Below are positions 3,483 to 6,873 of a DNA stretch of 6,873 nt, piece by piece. The translations under genes and the position numbers were made by a program. Origin of the DNA: an uncultured Sphingomonadales bacterium (GTDB lineage Bacteria; Pseudomonadota; Alphaproteobacteria; Sphingomonadales; Sphingomonadaceae); the NCBI GenBank assembly GCA_903911985.1, contig CAIWFP010000031.1, positions 1 through 6,873 on the forward strand, in the 5' to 3' direction. Each line of letters starts with the position of its first letter. Positions within the stretch are counted from its first letter, which is position 1. The notes under the pieces are model-generated. The model did no database searches. It was not told the origin of the DNA and saw only the letters and a list, made by a program, of their open reading frames with translations.

Positions 3483-5930
3483 CTATGCGGCGGGGCCCAT
3501 CGCCACCGAGGCGAGAGCCTCAGCCTCCATCAATAACGCGTCGTCGGCAGAGCCCGCAGGCAGTCTTTCACGCCCGATCATCGCCAGCAACGGCACCGCC
3601 AGGGGGCTAACCCGGGTCAAAGCCACATGGTCGAGACCGCCCGCCGCGCGCGCCAGCAGATCACCGATGCGCCCAACGTCGGTCAGCCGCGCCCGCGCAT
3701 CGGCCCATGCCGCCTCCAGCAACAAATGCCCGGGCTCATACCGGCATAGCACGTCGTAAATCAGATCGGTTGAGACGGTAACCTGCCGCCCGGTCTTGCG
3801 ACGAAGGCCCCCGGACCCCGGTTGCTGACGTTCAATAAGCCCGGAAATTACCGCAACTTCGCGGAACGCCCGCCGCAAGAGATAGGAGCCCCGCACCCAA
3901 TCGACAAACTCGTCGGCAAGAATGTCAGGCGAAAGCAAGGTCGACGGGTCATCGACAGAATGCAGCCCCCACACCGCCAACGCGTAATCATTTGCAACAA
4001 AGCCCAAGGGCCCCAACCCCCGATCCTCCATGCGCCGGGTGATCAGCATGCCCAGCGACTGGTTCGCTGGCCAACCCTCGAAGGTATAATAGACGGTGTA
4101 AGCAAGACCCGCATGCGGGAAACTCTCCACCAACAACCGTTCGGGGCCAGGAAGACGGGAGAGGTGATCCTGCATCTCCAGCCATTCGCGCACATCATCG
4201 GGAAACCCGGCCCATCCTGCCCGATCGCCCAACAAGGCGCGAACCCTCCCGGCCAGGTGGCTGCTGATCGGAATGCGCGCACCCATATAGCTGGGAATAC
4301 CCCCCGCCTTGCGGGCAGCGCGAACCAGCAATTCGCCATCGCGCATAGCCTCCACCGCCAGATCCAGCCCGGCAAAGCGGAACGTGTCGCCGGGCTTCAA
4401 GCTCGCGGCGAAATTCTCCTCGACCCGCCCAAGGCTGCGCCCGTTGCGGAACCGCACCTCGATCATCTCGGCATCAACGATAATCCCGGCATTCAACCGA
4501 TGCCGGGCCGCCATCTGAGGATGGGTAAGCCGCCACCAGCCATTCGCCTCCCGGGTAATCCGCGCAAAGCGGTCATAGGCGCGCAGGGAGTATCCCCCCG
4601 TCGCGACAAAATCCAGAACGCGAGCCCATGTTGCCGCGTCGAGCGAGCGGTATGGCCCCGCGCCGCAAACCTCCGCCAGCAAGGCCACCTCGTCGAATTG
4701 GCCGGCACAGGCACAGGCCATCACATGCTGGGCGAGCACATCCAGCGAACCATCTCGCAGCACTTCCCCATCCCGCTGCCCCGCGTCGACCGCCTCAACC
4801 GCCGCCATCGCTTCCAGAAACTCAAAGCGATTGCCCGGGACAAGCAGCGCCTTACTCGGGCTATCCAGCCGATGGTTGGCCCGCCCGATGCGTTGCAGCA
4901 ACCGCGACGAACCCTTGGGGGCGCCCATTTGCACCACCAGATCAATATCGCCCCAATCCACGCCCAAATCGAGGCTGGCTGTGCAAACCAGCGCGCGCAA
5001 TTCGCCGCGCGCCATCGCGCCCTCCACCTTCGCGCGTGCCTCCCGGCTCAGGGAGCCATGGTGGATGCCGATGGGAAGCTTGTCCTCGTTAGCATCCCAT
5101 AATCGCTGAAAAATATACTCCGCAAGGAAGCGCGTATTGGTGAACACCAGCGTGGTGCGGTGGTCACGAATTTGCTCGTAAAGTTGCGGAATGGCCCAAC
5201 TGCCCGCGTGGCCGCTCCATGGTATACGCACCCCCTGCGGCAAAAGAATGGAAACCCGCGGCGGCGCGCCGGGGTCGCCAGCGACCAGCGCCACATCTTC
5301 GGCGTTGCCCGAGGGTGACAGCCAGGCGCGAAACCCGTCAATATCCGCCAAGGTCGCGGAAAGCCCCGCTACCCGCATGTCTGGCGCCATTGCCCGCAGA
5401 CGCGCCAAGGACAGGGCAAGCAAATCGCCGCGCTTGCCCGGCGCCAGCGCGTGGAGTTCGTCCACCACCACCCGCCGCAAAGTGGCGAACAGCTTCGCGC
5501 TTTCGGGGTGGGACAGGAGGAGAGACAGAGATTCGGGGGTAGTGAGCAGAATATGCGGCGGGTTGGCGCGCTGGCGGGCCTTGCGCTCGGAGGGCGTGTC
5601 GGCGCTGCGCGTCTCCACCCGCAAGGGCAGGCCCATCTCGTCAATCGGCGCCAACAAATTGCGCTTCACATCATAGGCCAGCGCCTTCAACGGCGAGATA
5701 TAGAGCGTGTGCAGCCCCTCTGGCGGGGGGCCGCCAACAAGGCGCGTTGGTGTGAAATCAGCTAAAGTGGGCAAGAAACCGGAGAGCGTTTTGCCAGCTC
5801 CGGTATCCGCAACCAGCAGGGCATCGCGCATCTCGGCGGCGGCAGCCAGCATTTCGGCCTGATGCCTGCGCAGAACCCAACCCCGGGTCGAAAACCAATC
5901 CGCTATTTCCGGAGGCAGGGGGCTGCGCAT
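3483..5930 (-). CDS. Ligase-associated DNA damage response DEXH box helicase (Lhr family)
   Basis: A superfamily 2 ATP-dependent helicase of 815 residues, full length for the family. Motifs in order: Q24 region RRHQAEML, Walker A ADTGAGKT (41-48), Ia ISPLKAL (78-84), TTPESL (130-135), Walker B DELH (157-160), motif III GLSAT (189-193), FTNTR (263-267), HHGSL (290-294), DLGVDWGDID (321-330) and motif VI QRIGRANH (346-353). The rest matches the Lhr-type winged-helix and DEAD/H-associated region. This family is usually encoded beside a dedicated ATP-dependent DNA ligase, an exonuclease and the phosphoesterase PdeM and is thought to act in DNA repair. None of those is in this window: pgmG is upstream and a terminator downstream. 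The start at 5930 is bounded by an in-frame TAG 12 bases upstream, and I see no Shine-Dalgarno. The gene ends with tandem stops TAG TAA (3485-3480). Confidence 0.9.
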   Translation of the reverse strand: MRSPLPPEIADWFSTRGWVLRRHQAEMLAAAAEMRDALLVADTGAGKTLSGFLPTLADFTPTRLVGGPPPEGLHTLYISPLKALAYDVKRNLLAPIDEMGLPLRVETRSADTPSERKARQRANPPHILLTTPESLSLLLSHPESAKLFATLRRVVVDELHALAPGKRGDLLALSLARLRAMAPDMRVAGLSATLADIDGFRAWLSPSGNAEDVALVAGDPGAPPRVSILLPQGVRIPWSGHAGSWAIPQLYEQIRDHRTTLVFTNTRFLAEYIFQRLWDANEDKLPIGIHHGSLSREARAKVEGAMARGELRALVCTASLDLGVDWGDIDLVVQMGAPKGSSRLLQRIGRANHRLDSPSKALLVPGNRFEFLEAMAAVEAVDAGQRDGEVLRDGSLDVLAQHVMACACAGQFDEVALLAEVCGAGPYRSLDAATWARVLDFVATGGYSLRAYDRFARITREANGWWRLTHPQMAARHRLNAGIIVDAEMIEVRFRNGRSLGRVEENFAASLKPGDTFRFAGLDLAVEAMRDGELLVRAARKAGGIPSYMGARIPISSHLAGRVRALLGDRAGWAGFPDDVREWLEMQDHLSRLPGPERLLVESFPHAGLAYTVYYTFEGWPANQSLGMLITRRMEDRGLGPLGFVANDYALAVWGLHSVDDPSTLLSPDILADEFVDWVRGSYLLRRAFREVAVISGLIERQQPGSGGLRRKTGRQVTVSTDLIYDVLCRYEPGHLLLEAAWADARARLTDVGRIGDLLARAAGGLDHVALTRVSPLAVPLLAMIGRERLPAGSADDALLMEAEALASVAMGPAA

Positions 5931-5966
5931 GGGCCCAGCCTAGAGCAAAATTGCATGGAAACCGAA

Positions 5967-6002
5967 GGGAAGTTGCGAGGGGCGGTTCCTTCGCAACTTC
6001 CC
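5967..6002 (-). terminator. Perfect 12-bp hairpin between pgmG and the helicase gene
   Basis: GGGAAGTTGCGA (5967-5978) and TCGCAACTTCCC (5991-6002) form a perfect 12-bp stem with a 12-base loop, starting 6 bases after the pgmG stop. On the minus strand it is followed by TTCGGTTTCC rather than a clean T-run. It could therefore be a weak terminator for pgmG, a 3' mRNA stabiliser, or a partial block that still lets the helicase gene be transcribed from upstream. Only about 36 bases remain between it and the helicase ATG. Confidence 0.6.
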
Positions 6003-6008
6003 CTCAAA

Positions 6009-6873
6009 TCAATGCCCGGCTTGTTCCCCGCGCTCCAGCCCGGAAGCGGCAAGCTGCTCGTCGATCTGCGCCAGCAGGCGATCGAGCCCGGCCTGATCAC
6101 TGCTTTCGGCGCGGGCGACGAGGACATCCTGCGTATTGGACGCGCGCAACAACCACCAGCCATCGCTGGTCGAAACGCGAACGCCATCCGTGGCATCGAC
6201 GTCGGCGCCGCTGGCCGAGAGCCGCGCCTTCACTTCGCCGACCACAGCGAACTTGCGGCTTTCGTCCACCTGAAAGCGCAATTCCGGCGTGTTCACCAGC
6301 GGCGGCATGGCCCCGCGCAGCTCGGTCACGCTCTTGCCCAGACGGGCCGAGGCGGCGATGAGTCGAACCGCCGCATAGAGCGCGTCGTCAAACCCATAGT
6401 AATCATGCGCGAAGAACACGTGGCCACTCATTTCGCCGGCCAGCGGTGCGCCCGTCTCCTTCATTTTGGATTTAATCAGGCTGTGCCCGGTGTTCCACAT
6501 CAGGGGCTTGCCACCATGCGCCCGAACATGGTCGAACAGGGCCTGCGATGCCTTCACATCGGCTATAATCAGGCTGCCTGGCACCATTTTCAGCAGATCC
6601 TCGGCATAGATCATCAGCAGCTGGTCGCCCCAGATAATCCGCCCCTGCCCATCGATGGCGCCGATCCGGTCGCCATCACCGTCAAAGGCTATTCCGAAAT
6701 CGAGCTTCTTCTCCGCGACCAGATTACGCAAATCTGCGAGGTTTTTCTCCTCGGTTGGATCTGGATGGTGGTTGGGAAAATGTCCGTCGACTTCAGTAAA
6801 CAGCAAATGATGCTCGCCCGGCAACAGCTTGGTCAAAGCCTCCAGCGCGGGGCCGGCGGCGCCATTGCCGGCG
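6009..6873 (-). CDS. pgmG: Phosphoglucomutase/phosphomannomutase, N-terminal part missing at the window edge
   Basis: The enzyme interconverts hexose 1- and 6-phosphates of glucose and mannose in the cytoplasm, feeding nucleotide sugars for exopolysaccharide and lipopolysaccharide. The window holds 287 C-terminal codons; the frame stays open to the right edge, beginning AGNGAAGPALEAL, part of the family's GNGAAG motif. Visible signatures: the metal-binding loop DGDGDR (6666-6683), the sugar-binding GEMSGH (6420-6437) and the C-terminal phosphate-binding RASNTQ (6129-6146) of domain 4. The family is about 460 residues, so some 170 residues, including the phosphoserine loop, lie beyond 6873. 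A TTG at 6834-6836 is not a plausible start because the conserved motif continues upstream of it. I name it pgmG after the sphingomonad enzyme of gellan and sphingan producers; algC or manB would be equivalent names in other groups. Confidence 0.88.
   Translation of the reverse strand, partial: AGNGAAGPALEALTKLLPGEHHLLFTEVDGHFPNHHPDPTEEKNLADLRNLVAEKKLDFGIAFDGDGDRIGAIDGQGRIIWGDQLLMIYAEDLLKMVPGSLIIADVKASQALFDHVRAHGGKPLMWNTGHSLIKSKMKETGAPLAGEMSGHVFFAHDYYGFDDALYAAVRLIAASARLGKSVTELRGAMPPLVNTPELRFQVDESRKFAVVGEVKARLSASGADVDATDGVRVSTSDGWWLLRASNTQDVLVARAESSDQAGLDRLLAQIDEQLAASGLERGEQAGH

Noticed and set aside
3822..5102. 426-codon open frame on the plus strand inside the helicase gene
   Set aside because: The minus-strand frame has all helicase motifs across this stretch. 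The plus-strand product is rich in Pro, Arg, His and Gln with no domain, as expected for a shadow frame in GC-rich DNA.
6009..6836. A mutase gene starting at TTG 6836
   Set aside because: The conserved GNGAAG motif continues in frame upstream to the window edge, so the gene is truncated by the window rather than starting here.

Overview
The window looks like a chromosomal segment of a GC-rich alphaproteobacterium, most likely a sphingomonad (Novosphingobium/Sphingobium-like). The basis is the tonB-exbB-exbD-exbD operon with a TonB whose N-terminus (MSYADQQMSGNRITALIIVAL) is of the sphingomonad type as I recall it, a PgmG-type phosphoglucomutase/phosphomannomutase, and a ligase-associated DEXH helicase of the Lhr family. 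This taxonomic call is from memory of protein families, not a search.

Layout from left to right. (1) Positions 1-329, minus strand: the 5' part of a gene for a secreted, unrecognised protein, cut by the left edge. (2) Positions 330-703: a 374-base divergent intergenic region. It contains a clear minus-strand intrinsic terminator (515-546) with no protein gene for it to serve. The folded segment just upstream on that strand (about 547-620) is therefore a candidate small RNA or attenuator, and is the least explained part of the window. (3) Positions 704-3360, plus strand: tonB, exbB, exbD1, exbD2. These encode the inner-membrane machine that uses the proton gradient to drive TonB-dependent outer-membrane receptors. 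The exbB-exbD1 gap carries a 16-base inverted repeat plus two further hairpins, suggesting differential expression or mRNA processing inside the operon. (4) Positions 3409-3440: a strong hairpin flanked by T-runs on both strands, ending the ton operon and the convergent helicase gene. (5) Positions 3483-5930, minus strand: an 815-residue DEXH helicase of the ligase-associated DNA damage response family, without its usual ligase or nuclease neighbours inside the window. (6) Positions 5967-6002: a perfect 12-bp hairpin between the two minus-strand genes. (7) Positions 6009-6873, minus strand: the C-terminal part of a phosphoglucomutase/phosphomannomutase, cut by the right edge.

The genes fall into three unrelated jobs: outer-membrane nutrient uptake (ton operon), DNA repair (helicase) and sugar-phosphate interconversion for surface polysaccharide (mutase). 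No insertion sequence, prophage, tRNA, rRNA or CRISPR array is visible. Most of the window is ordinary conserved core genome; the novelty, if any, is in the non-coding RNA structure around tonB and between exbB and exbD1.
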